A stretch of DNA of 64,000 nt from Robiginitalea marina (GCF_024006985.1 NZ_JAMXIB010000012.1:1-64000), one strand, 5' to 3'. Shown: positions 41,519 to 53,182, counted from the first letter of the stretch. The notes: generated by a model not told the origin, from the letters alone. A program made the numbers and translations.

Positions 41519-43984
41519 ATGGCCAAAAACCTGGTAATTGTCGAGTCGCCTGCCAAAGCTAAAACCATTGAGAAATTCCTTGGGAAGGATTATAAGGTCG
41601 CCTCCAGTTTTGGCCACATCGCCGACCTGCCCTCCCGGGAGCTCGGCGTGGATGTGGAGAATGATTTTGCCCCCCAGTATGTGGTGGACAAGGAAAAAAA
41701 GGCGCTGGTAAAGAAGCTGAAGGACCTGGCCTCTAAGGCAGAGACTATCTGGCTGGCCAGCGATGAGGACCGGGAAGGGGAGGCCATTTCCTGGCACCTT
41801 GCCGAAACCCTGGGGCTCGACCGCGACAGGACGCGTCGCATCGTGTTTAACTCCATCACCAAATCGGCCATCCAAAAGGCCATAGAGAACCCCAGGGCGA
41901 TTGATTACAACCTGGTGAATGCCCAGCAGGCCCGCAGGATCCTCGACCGCCTGGTAGGGTACGAGCTGTCTCCCGTGCTCTGGAAGAAGATCAAACCCGG
42001 CCTTTCTGCAGGGAGGGTCCAATCCGTGGCCGTCAGGCTAATCGTCGAAAGGGAACGGGAGATCGAAGCCTTTACCCCGGAAAGCAGTTTCCGGGTGGCC
42101 GCGGAGTTCCGCGCGGCCGGGGGGGCTGTCTTCACCGCGAGGCTGTCCGGGACCTTTGATACCCTCGAGCAGGCGCGTAGTTTCCTGGAGGCCTTAAAAC
42201 CGGCCGCTTTCCAGGTGGAAAGCCTCGATAAAAAACCCGCTTCCAAGACCCCGGCGGCCCCCTTTACCACCTCCACCCTGCAACAGGAGGCTTCCCGAAA
42301 ACTCTACTTCAATGTGTCCCGGACCATGCAGGTAGCCCAGCGCCTCTACGAAGCCGGACTCATTACCTATATGCGGACCGACAGTGTGAACCTTTCCGGG
42401 GAAGCCATTGAGGCGGCCAAAAAGGCCATTGTGGACAACTACGGGGAGCGCTACAGCAAGGTCCGGCAGTTCAGTTCAAAGTCCAAGGGGGCCCAGGAGG
42501 CCCACGAGGCCATCCGCCCGACCGACATGGGCCTGCAGCACCCGAACCTGGAAAGGGACCAGGCCCGCCTTTACGAGCTTATCTGGAAACGGACCCTGGC
42601 TTCCCAGATGAGCGATGCCCAGTTGGAGCGGACCCTGGCCACGATCAGCAACGACCAGAACCAGGAGCGGTTTACCGCCCAGGGGGAGGTCATCCGGTTT
42701 GACGGATTTCTGAAGGTATACCTCGAGGGGAGGGACGAAGAGGATTCCGAGGAGCAGGAGGGCATGCTGCCCGCCCTCTCGGAAGGGGAGCGGCTCGAGG
42801 CCAACAGCATCACGGCCACCCAGCGGTTCACCCGCCCGCCGTACCGGTATACGGAGGCTTCCCTGGTAAAAAAACTCGAAGAGCTCGGCATCGGAAGGCC
42901 TTCCACCTACGCCCCTACCATTTCCACCATACAGAACCGGGGGTATGTCGAAAAGGGCACGGTGGAAGGGACCCCAAGGGAATATGCCCAACTGGTCCTG
43001 GAAGGCGGGACGGTTACCGCCAAAAAACTCACCGAAACCATTGGGTCTGACAAGGGGAAACTGGTGCCCACCGATATCGGCATGATCGTAAACGATTTTC
43101 TGGTCAGCCATTTCGCCAACATCCTCGATTACCATTTCACCGCCAAGGTGGAAAAGGATTTTGACGATATAGCCGCCGGGGAGGAAGACTGGAAATCGGT
43201 CCTTAAGGAATTTTACTCGGGCTTTCACCCGAAAGTGGAACGCGTGGAGGAACACGCCGAGCGGGCCAGCGGGGAACGCATCCTGGGGACAGACCCCAAA
43301 ACGGGCCGGCAGGTAGCGGTCCGCCTCGGCCGTTTTGGCCCCATGGTACAGATCGGCACGGCGGAGGAAGAAGAGAAGCCCCAGTTTGCCAGCCTGCTCC
43401 CGGATCAATCCATAAGCACCATCTCCTTTGAGGATGCCATGGACCTCTTTAAGCTGCCCCGCCATCTGGGCACCTTTCAGGGAGAGGAGGTAGAGGCCAA
43501 TGTTGGGCGTTATGGACCTTATATAAGGTACGGAAAGAAGTTTGTCTCCCTGGAGAAGGAGGAAAGCGTCTTCGACGTGAAGCTGGAGCGGGCCCTGGAA
43601 CTCATCCGTGCCAAGGAAAAGGCCGAAGCACCCATTGCCACCTACGAGGGGAAGGAGGTGACCAAGGGAAAGGGTCGCTTCGGGCCCTTCATAAAATGGG
43701 ACGGTACCTTTATTAATGTAGGCCGCAAATACAACTTTGACCAGCTGAGCCAGGAAGATATTGCCGAATTGATCGAGGACAAAAAGAAAAAGGAAGCCGA
43801 AAAACTCGTGCGCGAATGGCCGGAGGAAAAAATCAGGATTGAAAAAGGGCGGTGGGGCCGGCACCAGATCATCAGGGGCAAGGCCCGCGTGGACCTGGCC
43901 CGGGAGGTCGACCCCATGGAGGTGAGCCTGGAACAGGCCAAAGAACTGCTCGACAAGAAAAAACCAAAAAAGGGGGTAAAATAA
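41519..43984 (+). CDS. topA: DNA topoisomerase I
   Basis: A type IA topoisomerase that relaxes negative supercoils. The open frame extends far upstream, antisense to the beta-propeller gene, but the protein starts at ATG 41519 (MAKNLVIVESPAKAKTIEKF), the universal Toprim start, right after a consensus promoter, giving 821 residues. The Toprim acidic set lies in LASDEDREGEAISWHLAE, the SAGRVQSVAVRLI segment follows, and the active-site Tyr is in YMRTDSVNLS near residue 285. The C-terminal region (about 590-821) consists of topoisomerase C-terminal repeats with RFGPF/GRYGPYI motifs and no CxxC zinc fingers. Confidence 0.97.
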   Translation: MAKNLVIVESPAKAKTIEKFLGKDYKVASSFGHIADLPSRELGVDVENDFAPQYVVDKEKKALVKKLKDLASKAETIWLASDEDREGEAISWHLAETLGLDRDRTRRIVFNSITKSAIQKAIENPRAIDYNLVNAQQARRILDRLVGYELSPVLWKKIKPGLSAGRVQSVAVRLIVEREREIEAFTPESSFRVAAEFRAAGGAVFTARLSGTFDTLEQARSFLEALKPAAFQVESLDKKPASKTPAAPFTTSTLQQEASRKLYFNVSRTMQVAQRLYEAGLITYMRTDSVNLSGEAIEAAKKAIVDNYGERYSKVRQFSSKSKGAQEAHEAIRPTDMGLQHPNLERDQARLYELIWKRTLASQMSDAQLERTLATISNDQNQERFTAQGEVIRFDGFLKVYLEGRDEEDSEEQEGMLPALSEGERLEANSITATQRFTRPPYRYTEASLVKKLEELGIGRPSTYAPTISTIQNRGYVEKGTVEGTPREYAQLVLEGGTVTAKKLTETIGSDKGKLVPTDIGMIVNDFLVSHFANILDYHFTAKVEKDFDDIAAGEEDWKSVLKEFYSGFHPKVERVEEHAERASGERILGTDPKTGRQVAVRLGRFGPMVQIGTAEEEEKPQFASLLPDQSISTISFEDAMDLFKLPRHLGTFQGEEVEANVGRYGPYIRYGKKFVSLEKEESVFDVKLERALELIRAKEKAEAPIATYEGKEVTKGKGRFGPFIKWDGTFINVGRKYNFDQLSQEDIAELIEDKKKKEAEKLVREWPEEKIRIEKGRWGRHQIIRGKARVDLAREVDPMEVSLEQAKELLDKKKPKKGVK

Positions 43985-44003
43985 GCTAGACGCGATCTCA
44001 GGC

Positions 44004-45161
44004 ATGGCATTCGACTTTTTACAACCGGTTTCCCAACGGGTCCTGGCCCATACGGAACTCCTGCCGGCCCAGGCCCTGGGACGGCTTATCTACAAGCACA
44101 CGGAACAGGATGGCCTGCCGGTACTGGCCGGGGCCACCTTCGCCCTGCTGGGGGTGAATGAGTCGCGGAATGCCTTTGAGAAAAAGAACGACCGCCTCGA
44201 CCTCGAGCAACTCCGCATCCAGCTATACCGGTTGATGCACGGCAACTGGAATGACTCCATCATCGACCTGGGCGATATTGAACAGGGCGAAACGGTGGAC
44301 GACACCTATTTTGTACTTCGGCAAATCGTCGCCGAACTCCTTGAGGAAAAGATCATCCCCATCATCATGGGGGCCACCCAGGACCTGACCTACCCGGCCT
44401 ACCGGGCCTTCGACGGCATTGCCGACATGATCAACCTGGTTTCGGTGGATTGCCGGTTCGACTTCGGGGTGGAGGACGAACTGATCTCCTCGAACTCCTA
44501 CATGAGCCGGATCATTACCGACAAGCCCAACAACCTGTTTAATTTTTCCAACATCGGCTACCAGACCTATTTTAATGCCCAGGAGGAGATCGACCTGATG
44601 GAACGCCTTTTCTTCGATGCCTACCGCCTGGGGGAAATCGCCTCCGACGTTTCGCTGGCCGAACCCGTGCTGCGCAACGCCCACCTGGTGAGCATCGATG
44701 CCCGAGCCATACGGGCCAGTGAGATGGGACAGGCCGACGCCTTCTCGCCCAACGGCTTTACCGGCAGGGAGATTTGTGCCATCGCCCGCTATGCGGGGAT
44801 GGGAGATGCCATTTCCCTGTTCGGGATCTTCGAGATCGAAAACAACATGCAATCCTTCCAGCTGGTCTCCCAGATGATCTGGTACTTTATGGAAGGGCAC
44901 AACTTCCGGACCGTGGAACACCCTTCCCCGTCCGACGCTGACTTCACCAAATTCCTGGTCCCCTGCGACTCCGAGGAACTCGTCTTCTACAAAAGCGCCC
45001 TCAGCGGACGCTGGTGGGTCGAGGTCCCAAACCTTCCGGGCGGGTATACTAAACCCAATGCCCCTGCGTTATTACCATGCACCGAACAGGACTATCTGGA
45101 CGCCTGTGACCAGAATATCCCGGAGCGGTGGTTCAAGGCCTACAGGAAGGGCTTCAACTAA
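44004..45161 (+). CDS. Arginase/formimidoylglutamase-fold protein with degenerate metal site
   Basis: A 385-residue ureohydrolase-fold protein, usually labelled formimidoylglutamase. The three metal-binding motifs of active arginases are eroded: the GGDHS equivalent is GATQD (123-127), DAHxD is DCRFD (149-153) and SxDxDxxDP is SIDARAIRA (230-238). Of six expected ligands both histidines and one aspartate are replaced, so catalysis by a dinuclear manganese site looks unlikely. It lies 19 bp after topA and 116 bp before gldK on the same strand. Similar genes beside gldK in other flavobacteria (from memory) would suggest a non-enzymatic role tied to gliding or type IX secretion; that link is inference. 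Confidence 0.8.
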   Translation: MAFDFLQPVSQRVLAHTELLPAQALGRLIYKHTEQDGLPVLAGATFALLGVNESRNAFEKKNDRLDLEQLRIQLYRLMHGNWNDSIIDLGDIEQGETVDDTYFVLRQIVAELLEEKIIPIIMGATQDLTYPAYRAFDGIADMINLVSVDCRFDFGVEDELISSNSYMSRIITDKPNNLFNFSNIGYQTYFNAQEEIDLMERLFFDAYRLGEIASDVSLAEPVLRNAHLVSIDARAIRASEMGQADAFSPNGFTGREICAIARYAGMGDAISLFGIFEIENNMQSFQLVSQMIWYFMEGHNFRTVEHPSPSDADFTKFLVPCDSEELVFYKSALSGRWWVEVPNLPGGYTKPNAPALLPCTEQDYLDACDQNIPERWFKAYRKGFN

Positions 45162-45277
45162 ACCAAATTTATTTAAGGCCGTCAGGCTGTGGTGTACAAT
45201 AAATTATTCGATTTTAAGTTTTAGTGAATAATCATTGACATTACTGTCGTTCAGTCTCAATTGAAATTAACCTACGT

Positions 45278-46636
45278 ATGAAAAAGCTATTGTTAACATC
45301 TTTAGCGTTTGTGTTTTTGCTCAGCAGCTGTGGCTCCAAAGGCAAAGGGGAGCTGGTTGGCGTGCAGGGGAAGCAATGGCATCCCGAAAAGCCCTATGGG
45401 ATGGAGCTCATCCCCAGGGGTTCCTTTATTATGGGGAAGAGCGAAGAAGACATGGCTGATGCCCTGAACGCACCGACCAAAACCGTGACGGTGCGCTCTT
45501 TCTATATGGACGACACCGAAATCACCAATAGCGAGTACCGTCAGTTTGTGGAATGGGTAAAGGATTCCGTGGTACGGACCAAACTCGCTATCCTGGCCGA
45601 TGAACTCGGGATTGGCCCTGAAGACGAAGGCATCGGGAGGTACGCGTTCAAAGATGCAGATACCGCCAACCTGTCGGTTTACGACAAGTATATGCTCGAC
45701 AATTATGCAGGCCTTGGGGATAATTATTACGAAGGCCGCGCCCTGAACTGGGATGAGGATCTGATCTGGGACACTTCGGAGTACCCCGATGAATATTATG
45801 CAGAGGTGATGGTAGACTCCATGTACCTGCCCGAGGAGGAATCCTATAATGGTCAGCGCACCCTTGACGTCAAAAAACTGAAGTACCAGTATACCTGGAT
45901 GGATATCGAGGCCGCCGCCCGCTCCCGCGATGGCCGCCGCCGCGACTTTATCCGCAAGGAGGAGACCGAAATCTACCCCGACACCACGGTTTGGATCAGG
46001 GACTTTGAATACTCCTACAACGAACCCATGCACAACGATTATTTCTGGCACGATGCCTACAGCGACTACCCGGTAGTGGGGGTCTCCTGGAGCCAGGCCA
46101 AAGCGTTCTGCCACTGGAGGACCAAATTCAAGAACGATTACCAGCGCGAGCGGGGCAAGCAATTTGTAAACCAGTTCCGCCTGCCCACGGAAGCTGAATG
46201 GGAATATGCCGCCCGCGGGGGCATTGAAGGGGGTACCTACCCCTGGGGAGGCCCTTATGTGATCAGCGACACCGGCTGTTTCATGGCCAATTTCAAGCCC
46301 CAGCGGGGCGACTATGCGGCCGATGCTGCCATGTATACCGTGGAGGCCAAATCGTATGAGCCCAACGACTACAACCTGTATAACATGGCCGGAAACGTTT
46401 CGGAGTGGACCAACTCCAGCTACTACCCCGGGTCGTACATGTACGCCTCTACCATGAACCCCAACGCAGACTCGCAGAACAACAACCGCAAAGTGATCCG
46501 CGGCGGTTCCTGGAAGGACGTGGCGTATTTCCTGCAGGTCAGCACCCGCGATTACGAATACAAGGATTCGGCCCGCAGCTATATCGGCTTCAGGACGGTA
46601 CAGGATTACATGGGGGAGGAAGATTCCACCCAGTAG
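45278..46636 (+). CDS. gldK: Gliding motility / type IX secretion lipoprotein GldK
   Basis: A 452-residue outer-membrane lipoprotein that, with GldN, forms the large periplasmic ring of the type IX secretion system. The lipobox is LLSSCG (Cys18). The bulk is a formylglycine-generating-enzyme-like (SUMF1) fold, recognisable from GMELIPRGSFIMGKS near residue 45, FRLPTEAEWEYAARGG near 303 and NMAGNVSEWTNSSYYPGS near 373. It is homologous to PorK of Porphyromonas. Upstream, 45162-45277 is AT-rich and must hold its promoter, but no clean TAnnTTTG was identified. gldL follows after 88 bp. Confidence 0.95.
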   Translation: MKKLLLTSLAFVFLLSSCGSKGKGELVGVQGKQWHPEKPYGMELIPRGSFIMGKSEEDMADALNAPTKTVTVRSFYMDDTEITNSEYRQFVEWVKDSVVRTKLAILADELGIGPEDEGIGRYAFKDADTANLSVYDKYMLDNYAGLGDNYYEGRALNWDEDLIWDTSEYPDEYYAEVMVDSMYLPEEESYNGQRTLDVKKLKYQYTWMDIEAAARSRDGRRRDFIRKEETEIYPDTTVWIRDFEYSYNEPMHNDYFWHDAYSDYPVVGVSWSQAKAFCHWRTKFKNDYQRERGKQFVNQFRLPTEAEWEYAARGGIEGGTYPWGGPYVISDTGCFMANFKPQRGDYAADAAMYTVEAKSYEPNDYNLYNMAGNVSEWTNSSYYPGSYMYASTMNPNADSQNNNRKVIRGGSWKDVAYFLQVSTRDYEYKDSARSYIGFRTVQDYMGEEDSTQ

Positions 46637-46724
46637 TACGCAAGACAAGACGGCTTATACAACATTGACAAGAACCCAATACCTCAACCTTTAACTTTAA
46701 ACTTAACTATTTAATCTTTGAATC

Positions 46725-47375
46725 ATGGCACAATCCAAATCGACTAAAAAACTCTTTAACATGGCCTACGGCCTTGGAGCTTCGGTGGTAATCATCGGGG
46801 CCCTGTTCAAAATCCTGCACTGGGAGTTCGGCCCGCTGACCGGAGGCCTCCTGCTGGCGGTAGGTCTGATTACCGAAGCCCTTATTTTCGCGATTTCCGC
46901 CTTCGAACCGGTGGACGATGAGTACGACTGGTCCCTGGTATACCCGGAACTGGCCGGAGCCGAAACCAAAGCGCGCAAGAATGAGGCTGCCGAAGCCAAA
47001 GAAGCTGAAGGACTGCTTTCAAGGAAACTCGATGAACTCCTGAAGGAGGCTAATATCGACGCCGAACTGATGAGCAGCCTGGGTGAGAGTATCCGCAATT
47101 TTGAAGGCGCCGCCAAAGGAATTGCCCCTACCGCAGATGCTATCCAGTCGACCAAGAAATATTCCGATGAGCTGGCGCAGGCCGCCGTTCAGATGGAATC
47201 CCTCAACAGCCTCTACAAAGTACAATTGGAGAGTGCCAGCCGCCAGGCTTCCATCAACGAGGAAGTGGTGCAGAATGCCGGTGCCCTTAAGGACCAAATG
47301 GAATCCCTGGCCAGCAACCTGTCTTCCCTGAACGGGGTTTACGGCGGCATGCTGTCCGCGATGAGCAGAAACTAA
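46725..47375 (+). CDS. gldL: Gliding motility / type IX secretion motor protein GldL
   Basis: An inner-membrane protein that forms, with GldM, the proton-driven motor powering gliding and type IX secretion. The 216-residue protein has two transmembrane helices (about 13-31 and 38-57). The second contains the conserved, proton-path Glu51 in GLITEALIF, matching the essential membrane Glu known from F. johnsoniae GldL; Lys29 and His32 in FKILHW are also conserved. The rest is a cytoplasmic helical domain (about 65-216). It starts 88 bp after gldK and 60 bp before gldM. Confidence 0.96.
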   Translation: MAQSKSTKKLFNMAYGLGASVVIIGALFKILHWEFGPLTGGLLLAVGLITEALIFAISAFEPVDDEYDWSLVYPELAGAETKARKNEAAEAKEAEGLLSRKLDELLKEANIDAELMSSLGESIRNFEGAAKGIAPTADAIQSTKKYSDELAQAAVQMESLNSLYKVQLESASRQASINEEVVQNAGALKDQMESLASNLSSLNGVYGGMLSAMSRN

Positions 47376-47435
47376 CTTAGTTGTTGTTCGACCAATTCCC
47401 AAATCAACGTAACTGTTAACAACTAATTAGAGATA

Positions 47436-49004
47436 ATGGCATCAGGAAAACAAACCCCACGTCAGAAGATGATCAACCTCATGTACTTGATCTTCATCGC
47501 AATGCTGGCGTTGAATATGAGTAAGGAAGTCCTGGCCGCCTTCGGGCTTATGAACGAAAGGCTGGAGACTTCCAACAAGAAGGCCACCGAGAACAATATG
47601 GCGTTCCTCGAAGGCCTGGAAACCAAGGCTTCGGAAGATGCTGCCAAATATGCTGAGCTCTACGCAGATGCCCAGCAGATCAAGCAGCTCTCCCAGGACT
47701 ACTACGACTACCTGGAAAACCTTAAAAAATCCATGGTGGCCGAAATCGAAGACCCCTCGGATTACCAGGTGATGGACAAATCCGACTACCTCGACCAGAA
47801 ATTCTTCCAGGGCGACAACCTTGCCCCTGAAGGGAAGAAATTCATGGAGCAACTGACCAGCTACCGGGATAAGGTGCTGGGCATCCTCGGGGAAAGTTTC
47901 CCGGAGGTATCCGCTGCTGTGGAAACCCGTTTTAAAACCGGGGACGCCGAAGGCAAAGTAGAGCGCCGCGACGGGGTACGTGTCGATTGGATCAATTACC
48001 ACTATGAAGGGTTCCCCCTGATCGCGTCCCTGACCAACCTCACCAGTTTGCAGGCCGACATCAAGGCTACCGAGGAAGATGCCCTGAAAGCCATGTTGCA
48101 GGGGCAACTCACCGAGCAGATCAACCTCTCCAATTTCTCCACCCTGCTGGAGGCTGAGAAATCTGCCTTCTACTCCGGGGAGAAATTCAGCGGGAGCATC
48201 GTGCTGGGCAAGACCGACAAATCGGCGAAGCCCGTACGGGCCGACCTGAGCCTGGATGGCAGGAAACTGGCTGAAGGGAAGGACTACGAGCTGCAGGAAG
48301 GCGGCGTGAAAATGCTGATCGGTGCCGGCAACCCCGGCGACCACGTCATCAGCGGAAACCTGTATTACATGCAGGATGGACAGGAAAAGGAAGTTCCCGT
48401 AAAGAACAGCTTTTCCACCATTTCCAAACCGAATGCCGCAGTGATTTCAGCCGATAAGATGAATGTGGTATACCGTGGGGTAGCCAACCCGATGACCATT
48501 TCCATCCCGGGGATCCCCGACAATAAGGTGAATGCATCGGCTGCGGGCCTGACCCGCCGCGGAGGCAGCAATTACGTGATGAACCCGGGCACCGGGCGCA
48601 CCGTAACCATTACCGCCTCCGGGACCCTGCCTGACGGACAGAACATCACCACCCGTTCCGAATTCCGCATCAAGGATATCCCCCGGCCTTCCGGGTCTGT
48701 CCGCGGCGAAAGCGGAAGCGTGCAGATGCCAAGGGCCAACCTGGAGATTTCCACCGTGGGGGCCATGCTGGAAGACTTTGACTTTGACCTGAACCTGGAG
48801 GTGAGCGGCTTCAAATTCAAGGTGCCAGGGCAACCTACCGTCAATGTGAACGGCAATAAGCTGGACGCCCGTGCGAAATCGGCCCTGGCCCGTGCCAGGA
48901 GGGGTGATGCGGTACAGATCTTCGATATCGAAGCCTATATCACCAACAATAAGAGTTATAAGTTGAAGAAAGTATCTCCCGTAGTGGTGGAGATCACGAA
49001 CTAG
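47436..49004 (+). CDS. gldM: Gliding motility / type IX secretion motor protein GldM
   Basis: A 522-residue single-pass protein whose periplasmic part transmits motion from GldL to the GldKN ring. The N-terminus MASGKQTPRQKMINLMYL leads into one transmembrane helix (about 12-30); Arg9 corresponds to the positive residue known to pair with the GldL membrane Glu. The periplasmic region (about 35-522) comprises a helical domain with coiled-coil character (35-230) and beta-rich D2-D4-like domains after it. Homologous to PorM. A hairpin with a short T tract lies between its stop and gldN. Confidence 0.96.
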   Translation: MASGKQTPRQKMINLMYLIFIAMLALNMSKEVLAAFGLMNERLETSNKKATENNMAFLEGLETKASEDAAKYAELYADAQQIKQLSQDYYDYLENLKKSMVAEIEDPSDYQVMDKSDYLDQKFFQGDNLAPEGKKFMEQLTSYRDKVLGILGESFPEVSAAVETRFKTGDAEGKVERRDGVRVDWINYHYEGFPLIASLTNLTSLQADIKATEEDALKAMLQGQLTEQINLSNFSTLLEAEKSAFYSGEKFSGSIVLGKTDKSAKPVRADLSLDGRKLAEGKDYELQEGGVKMLIGAGNPGDHVISGNLYYMQDGQEKEVPVKNSFSTISKPNAAVISADKMNVVYRGVANPMTISIPGIPDNKVNASAAGLTRRGGSNYVMNPGTGRTVTITASGTLPDGQNITTRSEFRIKDIPRPSGSVRGESGSVQMPRANLEISTVGAMLEDFDFDLNLEVSGFKFKVPGQPTVNVNGNKLDARAKSALARARRGDAVQIFDIEAYITNNKSYKLKKVSPVVVEITN

Positions 49005-49023
49005 TGTGTGTTTATCAATAGAT

Positions 49024-49062
49024 CCGGTGCAGGAATCCCTGCGGAGGCCTGCACCGGGTTTT
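49024..49062 (+). terminator. Hairpin between gldM and gldN (possible attenuator)
   Basis: A perfect 10-bp stem CCGGTGCAGG (49024-49033) / CCTGCACCGG (49048-49057) with a 14-nt loop is followed by GTTTT. The T tract is short, so partial termination or mRNA processing inside the gld operon is more likely than full termination. Confidence 0.5.
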
Positions 49063-49088
49063 AAAGGAACCAAGCAATACCTTAAACC

Positions 49089-49991
49089 ATGAATTGGAAA
49101 AGTGTTTTAATCATCGCCTCGGCAACCTTCCTTCCGGCATCGGGCCTGGCACAGGCCAACATCCTGAATGCGAAGAAACCCGAGGAGATTGGGATCCGCA
49201 CGGCCTCCCAGAAGGAAATCGACAACGATGCCCCCCTGGATTACGGCTACGTGGACGACAGGGATATCCTCTGGTCCAAAACCGTATGGGAAACCATAGA
49301 CCTGGACGAGCGGGTGAATTTCCCCCTGTATTACCCGACCGATACGGTGGGGATCGGCTCTGACCGCCGCTCCCTTTACGATGTGCTGATCAAGAACATC
49401 AAAGACGGGACCCTGCAGGACATCTACGTGGATTCCTATTTTACGGAGAAGCGGAAGTTCGAGGACCTGAAGGCCACCCTGCAGAAAGTGGACACCACTG
49501 ACCTGGGCTATGAGCAGCTCAATGCAGGGGAGCAGATTTCCCCGGAGTATATCAACAAAAGGGATATCACTGCCGCCGACATCGAGGAGTACCGGATCAA
49601 GGGGATCTGGTATTTCGACAAGCGGCAGGGGGAACTTAAGTACCGCCTGCTGGGGATTGCCCCGGTGGCGCCCGACGTCAACTTCATCGACAGCGAAAGC
49701 ATGTCGGCCGAAGATGCCCTGGTGCCCCTTTTCTGGGTATGGTACCCGAGTGCACGGCAAATCCTTCACGATGCCAAGGTGTTCAATGCCAGCAATTCGG
49801 CCCTGCCCATTTCCTTTGACATGCTGTTGAACGCAAGGCGTTTCAATGCCGTGATCTTCAAGGAAGACAATGTGCACGGAGACCGTCAAATCCGCGATTA
49901 CATCGCCGACAATGCGCTGTTCCAGTTACTGGAAGCCCAGCGCATCAAGGAAACTATCCGCGACAGGGAGCAGGACATGTGGGCCTATTAG
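49089..49991 (+). CDS. gldN: Gliding motility / type IX secretion protein GldN
   Basis: A 300-residue periplasmic protein that joins GldK in the type IX secretion ring. The signal peptide is about residues 1-20 (ASGLAQANIL), followed by the typical GldN/PorN start with a KPEEIG motif, RDILWSKTVWETIDL near residue 56 and WYFDKRQGELKYRLLGIAPV near 177. GldN often has a paralogue GldO; none is present here. It is the last gene of gldKLMN and is followed by a strong terminator. Confidence 0.95.
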   Translation: MNWKSVLIIASATFLPASGLAQANILNAKKPEEIGIRTASQKEIDNDAPLDYGYVDDRDILWSKTVWETIDLDERVNFPLYYPTDTVGIGSDRRSLYDVLIKNIKDGTLQDIYVDSYFTEKRKFEDLKATLQKVDTTDLGYEQLNAGEQISPEYINKRDITAADIEEYRIKGIWYFDKRQGELKYRLLGIAPVAPDVNFIDSESMSAEDALVPLFWVWYPSARQILHDAKVFNASNSALPISFDMLLNARRFNAVIFKEDNVHGDRQIRDYIADNALFQLLEAQRIKETIRDREQDMWAY

Positions 49992-50037
49992 GGCCTTACG
50001 CCATCCGTACCTGAACTTATTCCAATTCAAGAGCAGA

Positions 50038-50071
50038 AAAGCCCCGGCGCTATGGCCGGGGCTTTGTTTTT
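50038..50071 (+). terminator. Terminator of the gldKLMN operon
   Basis: An 11-bp stem AAAGCCCCGGC (50038-50048) pairs with GCCGGGGCTTT (50055-50065) around loop GCTATG and is followed by GTTTTT. It lies 47 bases past the gldN stop codon. Confidence 0.9.
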
Positions 50072-50109
50072 AAGGCCCCGGATCAGGGATTGTTCTTTAC
50101 CTTTGCCCC

Positions 50110-51177
50110 ATGGCAGAATACCTGGTGGTTGGCGCAGGACTCGGGGGGATTGCCCTGGCAGACACCCTTTTGGGGCAGGGACATGCCGTGGAGGTCTATG
50201 ACGATGGTTCCCAAAGGGCCTCTCAGGTGGCCGGCGGCCTTTATAACCCGGTGGTGCTGAAACGCTTTACCCTTTCCTGGGAAGGCCGGCGCCTGATGCG
50301 GTTTTCCATCCCCTTTTACGAGCGACTCGAGCGGGAACTTGGGGTCTCCCTCGATGAAAAACTCCGCGTGCTGCGGTTGCTGCACTCGGCAAGGGAGCAA
50401 AACGAATGGTTCGAAGCCACCGACCGGCCGGGCCTCGATGGGTTTCTTTCCACCCGTTTACTCGATAACCAGAACCCCTGTTTGGAAGCCCCTTTCGGCT
50501 TTGGGGAAGTGTTGCATACCGGGCGTATCCATACCGAAACCCTCTTAACCGCCTACCGGGCCCGATTGGAGGGGCAGGGCAGGTTGCGGACCGAAGCGTT
50601 TGACTACAAGGCGCTGGAGCCGGGTTCCGACAAACCCGCTTATAAGGGGAAGCGGGTAGATGCGGTGGTATTTTGCGAGGGCTTTGGCCTGCAGGCCAAT
50701 CCGTTTTTCAACTACCTGCCCCTGAACGGCACCAAAGGGGAACTCCTGGTGGTCCACGCCCCGCAGCTAAAGGAGAACAACGTCATCAAATCGGGGGTGT
50801 TTCTGATCCCCATGGGCGAAGGCAGGTACCTGGTAGGGGCGACGTACCACAACTGGGATAAAGACCCGAACCCCACGGAAAAGGGGCGGGAGGAGCTCCT
50901 GGAAAAGCTGCGGAAATTCCTGAAATGCGGGTTCACGGTGGAATCGCAACGTGCGGGCATCCGCCCGACGGTGGCAGACCGCAGGCCCCTTGTCGGACGG
51001 CATCCCTTGCATCAGGGCCTCTATGTGTTGAATGGCCTGGGCTCCCGGGGGGTATTGGTGGCCCCCTACGCCGCCCACTGCCTCCAGCGCCTCATCGACT
51101 TTGGCGATCCCCTCCCGGAAGCAATGGATAGCGCCCGTTTTGCACGCCGGTTTGAAAAGCAGGCAGGGCAACCTTGA
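50110..51177 (+). CDS. FAD-dependent oxidoreductase (DAO family)
   Basis: A 355-residue flavoprotein of the D-amino-acid oxidase / glycine oxidase superfamily. The N-terminal dinucleotide-binding motif VVGAGLGGIALADTLL (residues 6-21) ends in the acidic residue of VYDDG that binds the ribose. FCEGFG near residue 195, KGELLVVHAP near 212 and the C-terminal NGLGSRGVLVAPYAA (about 306-320) are typical FAD-contacting segments. The substrate cannot be read; an amine or amino acid is usual for the family. It stands alone between the gld terminator and the ABC-F gene, 74 bp upstream of the latter. Confidence 0.85.
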   Translation: MAEYLVVGAGLGGIALADTLLGQGHAVEVYDDGSQRASQVAGGLYNPVVLKRFTLSWEGRRLMRFSIPFYERLERELGVSLDEKLRVLRLLHSAREQNEWFEATDRPGLDGFLSTRLLDNQNPCLEAPFGFGEVLHTGRIHTETLLTAYRARLEGQGRLRTEAFDYKALEPGSDKPAYKGKRVDAVVFCEGFGLQANPFFNYLPLNGTKGELLVVHAPQLKENNVIKSGVFLIPMGEGRYLVGATYHNWDKDPNPTEKGREELLEKLRKFLKCGFTVESQRAGIRPTVADRRPLVGRHPLHQGLYVLNGLGSRGVLVAPYAAHCLQRLIDFGDPLPEAMDSARFARRFEKQAGQP

Positions 51178-51250
51178 CGGATTCCATGGATTTTTCGGAT
51201 TTTTGCATGCGAATGGCAGGATGCCCTGCCGCAACAGATGTATTGGACCC

Positions 51251-53182
<1,932 letters not shown>

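Noticed and set aside
42476-44005. Open frame of about 509 codons antisense to topA
   Set aside because: Same shadow pattern; topA is certain, and the antisense frame has no start context or family signal.
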